Shown piece after piece: positions 52,371 through 62,165 of a DNA stretch of 64,000 nucleotides. The position numbers were made by a program, and so were the translations under genes. The notes under the pieces were generated by a model. That model ran no database searches and was not told the DNA's origin. It saw only the letters and a list, made by a program, of their open reading frames with translations. Source of the stretch: Ensifer adhaerens (GTDB lineage: Bacteria > Pseudomonadota > Alphaproteobacteria > Rhizobiales > Rhizobiaceae). Each line of letters starts with the position of its first letter. The stretch's first letter is position 1. The stretch is from the NCBI RefSeq assembly GCF_001270265.1, contig NZ_LGAP01000012.1, forward strand, positions 1-64,000, in the 5' to 3' direction.

Positions 52371-52856
52371 ATGGACCAGATAATCGCGCCCGCGCCCGTC
52401 CGGCGTTCGGTGACTGTGAACGCGGACAGGCTGCGCGCTTTCGAGGTGTTCACGGCGTCTATTGGAACATGGTGGCCACGCACGCACACCATCGGCGCGT
52501 CGCCGCTGTCGGCCGCGTACATCGAACCCCGCGAGGGCGGGCGATGGTACGAGGTCGGCGAAGACGGCTCGGAGTGCCAATGGGGAGACGTGCTCGCGTG
52601 GAACCCGCCGGAGAGACTCGTGCTTGCATGGCGCATCGGTGCGGACTGGAAGTATGACCCGTCACTCCTCACCGAAGTCGAAGTGACGTTCTCAGTTGTA
52701 GAAGACGGTATCACCAAGGTCTCGCTCGAACACAGGAAACTGGAGAACTACGGAGCCGCGGCCGAGGCCAGCCGAAGCGTGTTCGATTCGGAGCAGGGCT
52801 GGCCAGGCATCCTGGCGAGGTTCGAAGACGCCGTCCATGAAGCAACGTCGGTTTGA
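52371..52856 (+). CDS. SRPBCC (AHSA1-type) domain protein
   Basis: 161 residues with AGAGGAG before the start. RRSVTVNADRLRAFEVFTAS, EGGRWYEVGEDGSECQWGDV and WNPPERLVLAWRI follow the START-like AHSA1 pattern, and the tail GWPGILARFE is usual. These proteins bind hydrophobic ligands or act as stress proteins; the function here is unknown. It is probably co-transcribed with, and controlled by, the ArsR-type repressor. Confidence 0.88.
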   Translation: MDQIIAPAPVRRSVTVNADRLRAFEVFTASIGTWWPRTHTIGASPLSAAYIEPREGGRWYEVGEDGSECQWGDVLAWNPPERLVLAWRIGADWKYDPSLLTEVEVTFSVVEDGITKVSLEHRKLENYGAAAEASRSVFDSEQGWPGILARFEDAVHEATSV

Positions 52857-53060
52857 AAGTCTCAAGCCCCTACTCGGTCGCCGCTGGCCGCGTTAGACCA
52901 CGCTCGCGGCGGCCGAGCCGTAGCAGCGCGAGCACCGTCACGAAGAGCCAGGGCAAGAGCGCAAGGTTCGGAGCGGAGAGGAAACGTCGCTTATATCGCC
53001 GGGTTCTTGGACATGGCGCGTCGCGACCCGTCGCAGGCATGGTCTTCGACGGTGAGCTAG

Positions 53061-53711
53061 CTACGTCAATTTTGACTTCGTGTTCTCGATCATACTGGCG
53101 ATGAGGAGGACGGGGGCAGTCTTCTGCGCGATGGCCGCATCCGCTGGAACGTCGACGGCGAAGCCGACGGCCTCGAGCGCATTCCTCATCTCGTCCAGGG
53201 CCGGGAAGTGGTAGACGTCCGAAGGAAACGCATTTACCGCCTGGTTGGCATTTGTACGAAACAACAACGCCAGACGTCCACCAGGTTTCAGGACACGAGC
53301 GATTTCGCCGAACGAGCGGCTGAGATCGGGCCAGAAATAAACCGCATGGACGCACAGAGCCTTGTCGAAGGCGGCGTCCGGAAATGGCAGAGCGTCGACC
53401 CCAGCGATCACCACCTGGACCCTGCCGGATGGGATCAACTGTCCGCAATGCCGGATGGCGATGGCTGCCATCAGATCGGACGGATCGGCTCCCGACACTT
53501 TGCCAGTCGAGGCGAGCGTTGCGAGTTCGGGGAGGCTGCGGCCATGTCCGCAGCCGATGTCCAGCACATGGTCGGTCGGCTTGACGTCAAGCGCGTCGAT
53601 CGCGCGTCGGTTGTCGCCCTTCGTTTCGTGCGACATAATGAACGCGATGAGCCTGCCCACCAGTCCGGTCGCGTTCCGGGCCTGCTCGGCGATGAAGCGT
53701 GGCCTCCTCAA
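53061..53711 (-). CDS. Class I SAM-dependent methyltransferase
   Basis: 216 residues. The SAM-binding loop is VLDIGCGHGRSLPEL, followed by SGADPSDLM and ALPFPDAAFDKALCVHAVYF and VLKPGGRLALLF, the standard order. A short hydrophobic stretch precedes it (VGRLIAFIMSH). The acceptor is unknown. It lies convergent to the SRPBCC gene and 85 bases downstream of the ArsR-rhodanese gene on the same strand, so it may be its operon partner. Confidence 0.88.
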   Translation of the reverse strand: MRRPRFIAEQARNATGLVGRLIAFIMSHETKGDNRRAIDALDVKPTDHVLDIGCGHGRSLPELATLASTGKVSGADPSDLMAAIAIRHCGQLIPSGRVQVVIAGVDALPFPDAAFDKALCVHAVYFWPDLSRSFGEIARVLKPGGRLALLFRTNANQAVNAFPSDVYHFPALDEMRNALEAVGFAVDVPADAAIAQKTAPVLLIASMIENTKSKLT

Positions 53712-53796
53712 GATAGTCCTCCTCCCTGGACGTCATGAATTCCGTGCCAAAGCTACCACAACGATGGACCTTGCGTACGGCTCAACACGGAGACGG

Positions 53797-54471
53797 TCAT
53801 CGCACCGCCGTTCCCGCCGTCTCGACAGCCAGACCAGCTGCCTTCCACTGCGGGAAGCCTTCCTCCAAGCGATGGACGTTGAACCCCCGTTTGCGCAGGA
53901 TGGCCTCCGCTTCGAAGGCGAAGACGCAATAAGGGCCGCGGCAGTATGCGACGATCTCTCGATCCTTCGGCAGCTTCGTCAGGCCTTGCAAGAGTTGCTC
54001 GATCGGCATGCTGAGCGCGCCGGGAATGTGGCCGAGCAGGAACTCGTCTTCAGGCCGCACGTCGAGCACCGTGACCGTCCCGTCCTTGAGCTTGGAAAGC
54101 AATTCCTCCCGCGATACGGCGTCTAGCGTCTCTGACGAGCGGAAATAGTCGGCGACGATGTGCCTGACCTCGGCGTCGTTCCGCTCTCCGACGGCGCCGA
54201 TCGCCCGCATCAAAGCGACGACCTCGGTCTCGCCAGCGAGGCTGTAGAAGACGTGTTTCTCCCGCCGCTGCGCGATGACGAGGTGGGATCGCCGCAGCAC
54301 CTGCAGATGCCGCGAGGTGTTGGCGAAGGTCAGCCCGGTCAATGCGACCAGCTCTTCGACGGTGCGGGTCCCCTGAGCAAGGTGCTCCAGAAGTTCGATG
54401 CGGTGCGCATGGGCAAGTCCCTGCGCGATCTCAGCGAGGCGGGCAAAGACTGCTTTCTTCGCACTTGACAA
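53797..54471 (-). CDS. ArsR/SmtB-type regulator fused to a rhodanese domain
   Basis: 224 residues. An ArsR winged helix occupies about 1-95 (LTGLTFANTSRHLQVLRRSH), and a rhodanese domain about 115-215 with the active-site loop AYCRGPYCVFA (Cys) and HIPGALSMPIEQL, FPQWKAAGL. Such fusions are thought to sense sulfane sulfur or reactive sulfur species and repress sulfide-oxidation genes. It is divergent from the persulfide-dioxygenase-like gene, with a palindrome between them. The rhodanese loop cysteines are the best candidates for the redox switch. Confidence 0.92.
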   Translation of the reverse strand: MSSAKKAVFARLAEIAQGLAHAHRIELLEHLAQGTRTVEELVALTGLTFANTSRHLQVLRRSHLVIAQRREKHVFYSLAGETEVVALMRAIGAVGERNDAEVRHIVADYFRSSETLDAVSREELLSKLKDGTVTVLDVRPEDEFLLGHIPGALSMPIEQLLQGLTKLPKDREIVAYCRGPYCVFAFEAEAILRKRGFNVHRLEEGFPQWKAAGLAVETAGTAVR

Positions 54472-54490
54472 TTCATTCCTCCCGGCTCAA

Positions 54491-54514
54491 TCATTCGCGA
54501 TATTAGTTGAATGA
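54491..54514. promoter_or_regulatory. Operator between the ArsR-rhodanese and MBL genes
   Basis: TCATTC-N12-GAATGA, AT-rich inside, lies in the 75-bp divergent gap and resembles in layout the operators of BigR-like sulfide sensors. Binding is inferred. Confidence 0.55.
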
Positions 54515-54546
54515 CTCTATCACGGCAACGGGAGGCTCGCAAGCTC

Positions 54547-55284
54547 ATGATCGTCAGACAGTTCCTTCACACCGATCCGGTGGGCATTTCCTATCTTCTC
54601 GGCTGCGGTGGCCGAGCTTCCGGGGCGGTGATTGATCCGGTCGGCGATATCGGGCCCTATATCCGCTCCGCTGAAAAGCCCGGAATGCGTATCCTCTATG
54701 TCATCGACACCCACATCCATGCGGACCACATCTCCGCAGGGCGGGCGTTGGCCGATGCCACTGGAGCCGAATACGTGCTGTCGGAGAAGGCGAACGTCGG
54801 CTTGCCGTTCAAGGCCGTCCGGGACGGCAACGAACTCGAACTCGGCAATGTCGTCCTCAAGGTTCTGCACACGCCAGGACACACGCCGGAGCATATTTGC
54901 CTTCTCGTGACGGACCGGACACGGGCGCAGGAGCCGTGGTTCGTGGTGACGGGGCATACGCTCATGGTGGGCGATCTCGGCCGAACAGAGCTCGCCGTCA
55001 GTGCCGAGGAAGGCGCGAAAGACCTCTTCCGCAGTATCCAGAGGCTGAAGGCACTTCCCGACTATCTCGGCATCATGCCCGGCGCCTATGCGGGGTCGGT
55101 ATGCGGACGGAGCCTGAGCGGCAACCCGTCATCGACGATCGGCTTCGAAAAGCAGTTCAACAAGGCGTTCCGGATCGAGACCGAAAGCGAGTTCGTCGCG
55201 TTCATGACCAAGGACATCCCGCCCGCTCCGCCGCAGGCAGCGGAATTGCGGGCGATAAATTCCGGCGTCCTTGCGACGGCCTGA
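54547..55284 (+). CDS. Persulfide dioxygenase-like MBL-fold hydrolase (ETHE1/Blh type)
   Basis: 245 residues from the ATG at 54547 (MIVRQFLHTD); the frame extends to an ATG at 54511 inside the operator. Metal ligands are readable in VIDTHIHADHISAG (H-x-H-x-D-H), HTPGHTPEH and MVGDLGRTEL. ETHE1-type enzymes oxidise glutathione persulfide to sulfite and glutathione. The pairing with a rhodanese-containing regulator and a transporter supports a sulfide/persulfide role. The next gene starts three bases after its stop. Confidence 0.88.
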   Translation: MIVRQFLHTDPVGISYLLGCGGRASGAVIDPVGDIGPYIRSAEKPGMRILYVIDTHIHADHISAGRALADATGAEYVLSEKANVGLPFKAVRDGNELELGNVVLKVLHTPGHTPEHICLLVTDRTRAQEPWFVVTGHTLMVGDLGRTELAVSAEEGAKDLFRSIQRLKALPDYLGIMPGAYAGSVCGRSLSGNPSSTIGFEKQFNKAFRIETESEFVAFMTKDIPPAPPQAAELRAINSGVLATA

Positions 55285-55287
55285 TCT

Positions 55288-56538
55288 ATGACACTGCCAG
55301 CGATCCGGGAGCCGTCATCAGTCAAGCTGGGCCTCAAGGAGAATTGGCAGCAGTTCTCCTTGCTCCTTCTCATCAACGCTTTCGTCGGCGGCATGGTCGG
55401 AATCGAACGCACTGTGGTGCCGCTCATTGGCGCAAACGAGTTCCACATCCAGTCGACCGCCCTGATCACCTCCTTCATCATCAGCTTCGGCGTGGTCAAG
55501 GCCCTTGCCAACCTCGTTTCCGGCCAGCTGGCTGACAGCTGGGGCCGCAAGCGCGTCCTGGTGGTCGGCTGGCTTGTCGGGCTTCCGGTGCCGTTCATGA
55601 TCGTCGCTGCCCCGAATTGGGAATGGGTGATCGCCGCCAATGTCCTGCTTGGTCTGAGCCAGGGGTTCGCTTGGTCGATGACGGTGGTCATGAAGGTCGA
55701 TCTCGTTGGACCCAAAGGGCGGGGATTGGCGGTCGGCCTGAATGAGTTCGCTGGCTATCTCGCCGTCGGCCTCACCGCTTTCCTGACGGGCTATCTCGCA
55801 AGCCGCTACGGTTTGCGCCCGGTGCCGATCTATGTGGGCATCGCTTACGCCCTCGCGGGCACCCTCCTTTCCATTCTGCTGGTTCGCGACACCCGTCAAC
55901 ATGTCCGCGTGGAAGCGGGCGGCATGTCGAAGGAGGCATCGCCGTTCTCGTTCCGGGAGGTGTTCATGCTGACATCCTTCAAGAACCGCAATCTGTTCGC
56001 CGCCTCGCAGGCGGGGCTGGTCAACAATCTCAACGACGGGATGAGTTGGGGCATCTTTCCGCTCTTCTTCACGACGCTCGGCCTCGGAATCGAACGCATC
56101 GGCCTGCTAAAGGCGGTCTATCCGATCGTCTGGGGAGTCGGTCAGGTCGTGACTGGTCCTCTCAGCGACCGATGGGGGCGCAAGGGGCTGATCGTGGGCG
56201 GAATGTGGGTCCAAGCAGCAGGACTTCTGATAACCGCGCTCGGTGGTCAGTTCGCGTGGTGGCTGCTCGGCAGCCTGCTTCTCGGTGCCGGCACCGCAAT
56301 GGTCTATCCATGTCTGATAGCAGCCGTTTCCGATGCCTCACATCCAACTTGGCGTGCTCGTTCCCTCAGCGTCTACCGTTTCTGGCGCGACCTTGGCTAC
56401 GCCATCGGAGCTCTGTCCGCCGGACTCATCGCCGACCGGTTCGGATTTTCCGCGGCGATCGTTTCGATCGGCATCCTGACCTTCCTCTCCGGCACCGTTT
56501 ACTGGTGGGCCGCAGAAGAAACGAATAAAAGCAGCTGA
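55288..56538 (+). CDS. MFS transporter of the sulfide-type module
   Basis: 416 residues with about twelve membrane segments. MFS loop motifs are readable: SGQLADSWGRKRVLV between helices 2 and 3 and GPLSDRWGRKGLIVGG in the second half. It starts three bases after the MBL gene, so both are under the ArsR-rhodanese repressor. The cargo is unknown; export of sulfite, another sulfur product or a toxic compound would fit. No unusual features. Confidence 0.88.
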   Translation: MTLPAIREPSSVKLGLKENWQQFSLLLLINAFVGGMVGIERTVVPLIGANEFHIQSTALITSFIISFGVVKALANLVSGQLADSWGRKRVLVVGWLVGLPVPFMIVAAPNWEWVIAANVLLGLSQGFAWSMTVVMKVDLVGPKGRGLAVGLNEFAGYLAVGLTAFLTGYLASRYGLRPVPIYVGIAYALAGTLLSILLVRDTRQHVRVEAGGMSKEASPFSFREVFMLTSFKNRNLFAASQAGLVNNLNDGMSWGIFPLFFTTLGLGIERIGLLKAVYPIVWGVGQVVTGPLSDRWGRKGLIVGGMWVQAAGLLITALGGQFAWWLLGSLLLGAGTAMVYPCLIAAVSDASHPTWRARSLSVYRFWRDLGYAIGALSAGLIADRFGFSAAIVSIGILTFLSGTVYWWAAEETNKSS

Positions 56539-57216
56539 TCATTCGCCGATTATCTACGACAGCAAAGAGCGGTTGATGGCGTTCCTACAATCACTGTTAT
56601 TATGTGCAGCTCGGTCAATGGCGGCTGCGCATTCGCAGACGCGCTCACCGTCAACGTCGAAGACGGTGAGCGGGACCGGGACCGGGCGCGATCACGCGGC
56701 CGGACGTCGAAATGACTGACAACGGCACGAGGCCATCGTCCGTAAATCGAATAATATACAGCAAAATCAATTACTTAATCTCATAACCTCCGAAGCTTAT
56801 TTGCCAGTTCTTGACGCCAGTTGGTTTAGAGGGTGTCACAATGGTGCGGAGCTGTTGCAATATCCGTTGCGAAACGGTGCTCTGCGCTCGACAGATTTTC
56901 GGCGAGTGGTTTGATGAAACAGCGCTTTCTCACGCTCGGCGAACAGCACGCCTACCGTGTTGGCCTTATGCCAAGTGCCAGTATATCCGCCTGCTGCTGA
57001 GCTGTCGTCTCAGCCATTGGAACGCGGAGCCGGATTGCAGCTTCCTGTGCGTATCGCCCGTCGAGATTGGGAATGACCGTCGCTAGCCTCTCGACGACTT
57101 CATCGGCATCGACGATCTTTCGAGGCTCCGCATAGAGCGACACCATATTGAGATCGGTTGCCAACAATTCTCCGTTGCCGTCGGTAGGCCCGTGACCGGA
57201 GGCCGCTAAATCTCGG
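56539..57216. other. 678-base stretch, at most one small uncertain ORF
   Basis: This gap separates the sulfide-type module and the copper island. One minus-strand frame (56952-57167, 71 codons) starts with TTG after GGAGAA and has even composition (ADEVVERLATVIPNLDGRYA), but no domain is recognised. Nothing else is supported. Confidence 0.35.
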
Positions 57217-57789
57217 CTACTCGCCCTCGATCCGGAACTTGGCGTGACACGACGTACACGTTTGAAGCATCAAATGGAAAGCATGTTCAGCGGGCATTGA
57301 TCCCGCATCTCTCGCGGCATCGACTTTCCTTGCAAGCGGTCCGCCACCCATGGCGTCGCCCGCCTGCATACGTGTTCCAGTGCCGAGTCTTTCGGGGTTT
57401 CTATCAGCTGCGATGGAAAGGGCGGACGCGTAAATGCTCAGGTCGTTTGCCAGCTTGTCAAATTGCTGGCGCTCGGGTTCGATGCTTGCACTGGCTTTCG
57501 ATTCTGACGATGTAACTGGACCGTCGAAAAGTGCAGACAGCGCTGCTCCCGAGTGAGCTCGGATGGTCTCGGCGGCCGCCTTGAACCTCTTTGCGTCGTA
57601 CGGCAGCGTGTCCTTGAACATGGCGTTGATGGTCTTAGCCGCGTCTGCCATCGCCTTCATGCCTTGCTGTCTTTGTGGAACGTCACTCCTTGCGGCGGTT
57701 TGCGCAGGCGCCACAGAGATTGCGGTGATGAAAGCAATCGTCTCGAGCATCAGAGACGCTAATTTGGTCGCGTTTGTATTGGCGCTCAT
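57217..57789 (-). CDS. Cytochrome c' / c-556 type protein
   Basis: 190 residues from the ATG at 57789 (MSANTNATKLASLM). A signal peptide-like segment is at the N-terminus (LETIAFITAISVAPAQTA). The only haem motif is near the C-terminus, CTSCHAKFR (C-x-x-C-H), characteristic of cytochrome c' four-helix bundles (RQQGMKAMADAAKTINAMF in helix A). These periplasmic haemoproteins bind NO or act as electron carriers. An FNR/FixK-type box 49 bases upstream suggests low-oxygen induction. It opens the copper island, divergent from the small Cys/His protein. Confidence 0.85.
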   Translation of the reverse strand: MSANTNATKLASLMLETIAFITAISVAPAQTAARSDVPQRQQGMKAMADAAKTINAMFKDTLPYDAKRFKAAAETIRAHSGAALSALFDGPVTSSESKASASIEPERQQFDKLANDLSIYASALSIAADRNPERLGTGTRMQAGDAMGGGPLARKVDAARDAGSMPAEHAFHLMLQTCTSCHAKFRIEGE

Positions 57790-57837
57790 GCCTTCTTCCA
57801 CACCCCAAAATGCCCGTTCTCACCGACGAGCTCCCAT

Positions 57838-57851
57838 TTGATCAGGATCAA
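57838..57851. promoter_or_regulatory. FNR/FixK-type anaerobox
   Basis: TTGATCAGGATCAA is an exact match to the TTGAT-N4-ATCAA consensus of FNR/FixK/Anr proteins. It sits in the 123-bp gap between the cytochrome c' gene and the small secreted protein gene and could act on either side. Confidence 0.75.
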
Positions 57852-57912
57852 TGTAACTCTTGCAACTGCACGGCACTGTGCTTGAATTGATGAATTCGGT
57901 TCGAGCGAGAAT

Positions 57913-58269
57913 ATGATCGCCGTAAGCCAAACCATTCGAAGATGCGGAAGAGAGTTGCTGGCCGTTTTGGTCACAATTATGGTTCTTGTCGCACCGATGG
58001 CCGAGGGCGCTCCTGTTCTATGCGAAAACAATTCCACTCAAACTGCGTATATTGAAACATCGCAAAGCGATTTCGCTCGCAAGCATGATGCCCATCCTGT
58101 CGATCATAAGGGTTGCGGCAAGAGCGTCTGCAGTTTGTGCAGCGTCTTAGTTCCGACTCCTGTTGTTTTTCACCTGGATTCCAGCGCTCAGCGGCACCTG
58201 GATCCACAGCAGTCCCTTACCGGCCTCACCTTTCAACCTGCTCTTGGCCCTCCCCGATCCCTCGCCTGA
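57913..58269 (+). CDS. Small Cys/His-containing exported protein (DUF2946-like)
   Basis: 118 residues with a hydrophobic N-terminal segment (LLAVLVTIMVLVAPMAEGAP) and a cluster KHDAHPVDHKGCGKSVCSLC that looks metal-binding. The end (LGPPRSLA) resembles DUF2946-like proteins common in copper clusters. It precedes the multicopper oxidase gene by 97 bases in the same direction. A related-looking protein closes the island at 63570-63896. A copper-handling role is inferred from context. Confidence 0.6.
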   Translation: MIAVSQTIRRCGRELLAVLVTIMVLVAPMAEGAPVLCENNSTQTAYIETSQSDFARKHDAHPVDHKGCGKSVCSLCSVLVPTPVVFHLDSSAQRHLDPQQSLTGLTFQPALGPPRSLA

Positions 58270-58366
58270 ACATTCCGCCAGCCGCGAAATGATCGTCGGT
58301 TGCCCGTGATCTCCTCACGGCGACCATTCCGTCGGCAATGCCGACACGGGAAAGAAAGTCAAACAG

Positions 58367-59848
58367 ATGAAACGTCGTGAATTCTTAGGAAAAATGGTGA
58401 CGGGTGCAGCAACTGTCGGTTCGGCTCCCGCTTGGTTTCCTACGAGTGCGTGGTCGCAGGCGACCACAGATAAACTAACTGCGTCATCGGGCATCGGGAC
58501 CCGTTCGCTTTTGATTGCGAAGCGGGTGATCGAGGTAAATAGGAAGGCTGCCAACGTCTTCGGGCTCGTTCAAGCCGACGGGACAGCGGGGATCACCTTG
58601 GATGCGGGCAGTCAATTTGACGTGACTCTTTCCAACAACATCGGTGATCCCACGCTCATTCACTGGCACGGCCTGACGCCCCCTTGGAGGATGGATGGCG
58701 TGCCCGACAACCCGGCGGCCTTAATAGAACCGAACGAAACGCGGCGTTACACGTTCCCCGTGGGAAGCGGAGGAACGCACTGGATGCACGCTCACACCCT
58801 CCAAGAGCAGAATCTCCTGGCCGCGCCGCTGATCGTCAGGACCGCCGAAGATGCAAAACGTGACGAACAGGAGGTCGTCATCCTCTTACATGATTTCTCG
58901 TTCACGCCTGCCGAGGAACTGCTCGCCAATCTGCAAGGTTCCGGCTCCAAGCACGACGACACGGCCATGGACCATGGCAGCATGATGCAGGGCATGGCAG
59001 GTTCCACCATGGATGCGGGGCACATGTCTGGAACCATGATGGCGGCCATGGACCTCAACGATATTGAGTATGACGCGTATCTTGCCAATGACCGCACGCT
59101 GGACGACCCAGAGGTTGTCGCGACCGAGAAAGGCGGCAGGGTTCGTCTCCGCATCATTAACGGAGCCACGGCCACGGCGTTCACCGTTGATACGGGCGTT
59201 TTACTTGGGCAACTGGTAGCCGTAGACGGTCAAGCGATACGGCCGCTCTCGGCCAACCGCTTCCCTATCTCGATGGGGCAGCGCCTGGACATACGGCTTG
59301 AGCTACCGGTAAGCGGAGGAGCGTATTCGATCCTTGCCTTGCGCGAAGGTTCCGACGAACGCACCGGCATCATCCTCGCCTCCCCTGGCGCAAACGTGGT
59401 CAAGCATTCCACCAAAGGAGGCGCCAAAGGTCCGGTGATCGGCTTCGATCTTGAGAAACTGCTAAGGCCCGCCAATGCCCTTCCCGCCCGTCCAGCAGAT
59501 CAGCGTTTCGCCCTGACGCTCGCTGGCAGCATGGCAGGCTACAAGTGGCAGATAAATGGAGGCGACGGTCTGCACGTGAAGCAAGGGGAAAGGGTCGAAG
59601 TGGCGATGCACAACATGTCGATGATGGCGCATCCGATGCACCTGCATGGTCATCATTTCCAGGTGATTAGCATCAATGGGAATCCGCTCTCCGGCGCGGT
59701 CAGAGACACAGTTCTTATTCCCCCGATGGGAAGCGCTGTCATAGCGTTCGATGCCGACAATCCCGGTCGGTGGCCCCTCCATTGTCATCACCTTTATCAT
59801 ATGGCGGCTGGGATGATGTCGTTCGTAAGCTACGAAGATGCAACGTGA
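58367..59848 (+). CDS. Multicopper oxidase (CueO/CopA-oxidase type) with Tat signal
   Basis: 493 residues. The twin-arginine signal is KRREFLGKMVTGAA, cleaved probably after AWSQA. Copper ligands are readable: HWHG and HWMHAHT (T2/T3 sites), HPMHLHGHHF and HCHHLYHMAAGM (T1, with the axial Met). A Met-rich insert (MDHGSMMQGMAGSTMDAG and onward to MSGTMMAAM) is typical of cuprous oxidases. It oxidises Cu(I) in the periplasm. It precedes the CopA ATPase by 106 bases in the same direction. Confidence 0.93.
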   Translation: MKRREFLGKMVTGAATVGSAPAWFPTSAWSQATTDKLTASSGIGTRSLLIAKRVIEVNRKAANVFGLVQADGTAGITLDAGSQFDVTLSNNIGDPTLIHWHGLTPPWRMDGVPDNPAALIEPNETRRYTFPVGSGGTHWMHAHTLQEQNLLAAPLIVRTAEDAKRDEQEVVILLHDFSFTPAEELLANLQGSGSKHDDTAMDHGSMMQGMAGSTMDAGHMSGTMMAAMDLNDIEYDAYLANDRTLDDPEVVATEKGGRVRLRIINGATATAFTVDTGVLLGQLVAVDGQAIRPLSANRFPISMGQRLDIRLELPVSGGAYSILALREGSDERTGIILASPGANVVKHSTKGGAKGPVIGFDLEKLLRPANALPARPADQRFALTLAGSMAGYKWQINGGDGLHVKQGERVEVAMHNMSMMAHPMHLHGHHFQVISINGNPLSGAVRDTVLIPPMGSAVIAFDADNPGRWPLHCHHLYHMAAGMMSFVSYEDAT

Positions 59849-59954
59849 GCAGATCCCCGAATGCGGGTGTGGGCGTGATCAGCCACCTTTTTGAGCAAAT
59901 ACGGGTGCCTCACGCCTCACCAACGAAACACCGGCCACGACGGAGTTCAGTTCG

Positions 59955-62165
59955 ATGAACAACGAACAGAAGCATTCGGTCCATCATCACGGACAACCAG
60001 CGCAAGAAAGGGCGTCAGATGCTGCGGTGCCCGGCCAGGCCGAGGGCGCGATCTATACCTGCCCGATGCATCCGCAGGTAAGGCAAATCGGTCCCGGCAA
60101 TTGCCCAATCTGCGGGATGGCTCTTGAGCCAGAAGTCGTGACCGAGGAGACAGGCCCGAGCCCCGAACTGGTTGATATGACGCATAGGTTCTGGATTGGC
60201 CTTGTTCTCGCATTGCCGGTCCTCGCCCTGGAAATGGGCGGCCACCTTACCAACCTTCACATGTTGCTCGGTGCACAGGCATCGAACTGGCTTCAACTTG
60301 TGTTGGCAACACCCGTCGTTCTATGGGCAGGCGCTCCGTTTTTCGAACGGGCTTGGCGATCGATCGTCACACGTCATCTCAACATGTTCACACTGATCGC
60401 AATGGGTACAGGGGTGGCATGGGCATACAGCGTGGTCGCTACGGTCGCGCCAGGGCTGTTTCCAACCACATTCCGATCTGTGGATGGATCGGTCGCGGTT
60501 TACTTCGAGGCCGCCGCTGTCATCACTGTTCTTGTTCTTCTTGGACAAGTTCTGGAGTTGCGGGCTCGCGAGCAGACGGGCGGCGCGATCAGGGCACTTT
60601 TGGATCTCGCTCCAAAGACGGCCCGCCGGGTTCGCAGTGACGGGACAGACGAAGACGTCCCGCTCGAAGAAGTTGCCGTCGGCGAACGGTTGCGAGTTCG
60701 GCCGGGCGAAAAAGTCCCGGTCGACGGCACCCTCGTCGAAGGTCGCAGTTCGGTCGATGAATCGATGATCACGGGCGAGTCTATGCCAGTGACCAAAGAG
60801 GTCGGTTCAAAGCTCATTGGCGGGACGATGAACCAGACCGGGGGCTTCGTGATGGAGGCTGGCAAAGTCGGACGCGATACCATGCTTTCGCAGATAGTTC
60901 GTATGGTCGCCGACGCCCAACGCTCGCGTGCCCCGATACAGCGTCTGGCCGATGAGGTGTCAGGCTGGTTCGTGCCCGCAGTCATAGCGATTGCTCTCGT
61001 GGCCTTTGCTACCTGGTTGTGGCTAGGCCCGGAACCGCGTTTCGCACACGGGTTGGTCGCGGCAGTCGCGGTGCTTATCATCGCCTGCCCATGCGCCTTG
61101 GGCCTTGCTACCCCCATGTCCATTATGGTCGGCGTTGGACGTGGCGCACGGCTTGGTGTGCTGATCAAAAATGCGGAAGCATTGGAGCGCTTAGAAAAGG
61201 TCGATACGCTGGTCGTGGACAAGACCGGAACCTTGACGGAGGGCAAACCGAAGGTCACATCGATTGCGACCACAGCAGGGCTGGCGGAAAGTGAACTACT
61301 CCGATTGGCCGCGTCCCTGGAACGCGCGAGCGAACACCCCTTAGCCACCGCAATCGTGGATGCCGCCGCCGAGCGAGGACTAAACCTCGCCACGCCGCAA
61401 GATTTCGACAGTCCGGTAGGCAAGGGAGTCACCGGCTCAGTCGATGGACGCAAGCTTGTCATCGGCAGCCACCGTATCATGGAGGAGGTTGGAGTTGACG
61501 TATCGGTCCTAACGCAGGAGGCTGAGACGCTGCGCGGTGAAGGAGCGACCGTGATTTTTGTCGCCCTTGATGGACGTGTCGGCGGCCTGTTCGCAATTTC
61601 CGACCCGATCAAGGCGACGACACCGGCTGCCGTTCAGACCTTGCTGAGCGAAGGTGTCCGGGTGGTCATGCTTACAGGAGACAACAAGACGACCGCCAAC
61701 GCCGTCGCACGAAAGCTCGGAATTACAGAAGTCGAGGCGGAGGTCCTTCCAGAGCACAAAAGCGAGATCGTGACGCGTTTGCGCAACGAAGGTCGGATCG
61801 TCGCGATGGCGGGTGACGGAGTGAACGATGCCCCGGCCCTTGCGGCCGCTGATGTCGGTATCGCCATGGGTACCGGCACGGATGTAGCCATTGAAAGCGC
61901 CGGGGTAACCCTGCTGAAGGGTGATCTTCAAGGCATTGCGCGGGCACGACAATTGAGCCACGCTACTATGAAAAACATCCGGCAGAACCTCTTCTTCGCC
62001 TTCATCTACAACGCCGCTGGCATACCCTTGGCGGCTGGCGTTCTCTATCCGGCCTTCGGGATTCTCCTGTCCCCCATAATCGCCGCTGCGGCCATGGCCC
62101 TTTCATCCGTGAGTGTTATCGCGAATGCGCTCAGATTGAGAGCCGTGGAGGTGGTGCGAAAGTGA
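59955..62165 (+). CDS. copA: Copper-translocating P1B-type ATPase
   Basis: 736 residues. The N-terminus has a His cluster (HSVHHHG) and a YTCPMHPQV...CPICGMAL heavy-metal-binding domain at about 34-62 instead of the usual CxxC ferredoxin-like HMA domain. Transmembrane helix 6 carries the CPC motif ([15 protein letters not shown]), with [21 protein letters not shown] (phosphorylated Asp) and [16 protein letters not shown]. It exports Cu(I) from the cytoplasm. GGAG precedes the start by nine bases, and the stop overlaps the next gene by four bases. Confidence 0.95.
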   Translation: MNNEQKHSVHHHGQPAQERASDAAVPGQAEGAIYTCPMHPQVRQIGPGNCPICGMALEPEVVTEETGPSPELVDMTHRFWIGLVLALPVLALEMGGHLTNLHMLLGAQASNWLQLVLATPVVLWAGAPFFERAWRSIVTRHLNMFTLIAMGTGVAWAYSVVATVAPGLFPTTFRSVDGSVAVYFEAAAVITVLVLLGQVLELRAREQTGGAIRALLDLAPKTARRVRSDGTDEDVPLEEVAVGERLRVRPGEKVPVDGTLVEGRSSVDESMITGESMPVTKEVGSKLIGGTMNQTGGFVMEAGKVGRDTMLSQIVRMVADAQRSRAPIQRLADEVSGWFVPAVIAIALVAFATWLWLGPEPRFAHGLVAAVAVLIIACPCALGLATPMSIMVGVGRGARLGVLIKNAEALERLEKVDTLVVDKTGTLTEGKPKVTSIATTAGLAESELLRLAASLERASEHPLATAIVDAAAERGLNLATPQDFDSPVGKGVTGSVDGRKLVIGSHRIMEEVGVDVSVLTQEAETLRGEGATVIFVALDGRVGGLFAISDPIKATTPAAVQTLLSEGVRVVMLTGDNKTTANAVARKLGITEVEAEVLPEHKSEIVTRLRNEGRIVAMAGDGVNDAPALAAADVGIAMGTGTDVAIESAGVTLLKGDLQGIARARQLSHATMKNIRQNLFFAFIYNAAGIPLAAGVLYPAFGILLSPIIAAAAMALSSVSVIANALRLRAVEVVRK

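Noticed and set aside
52870-53448. Minus-strand frame with a hydrophobic C-terminal stretch
   Set aside because: Most of it shadows the methyltransferase gene in another frame; the remaining 190 bases show only one helix-like stretch and no start signal.
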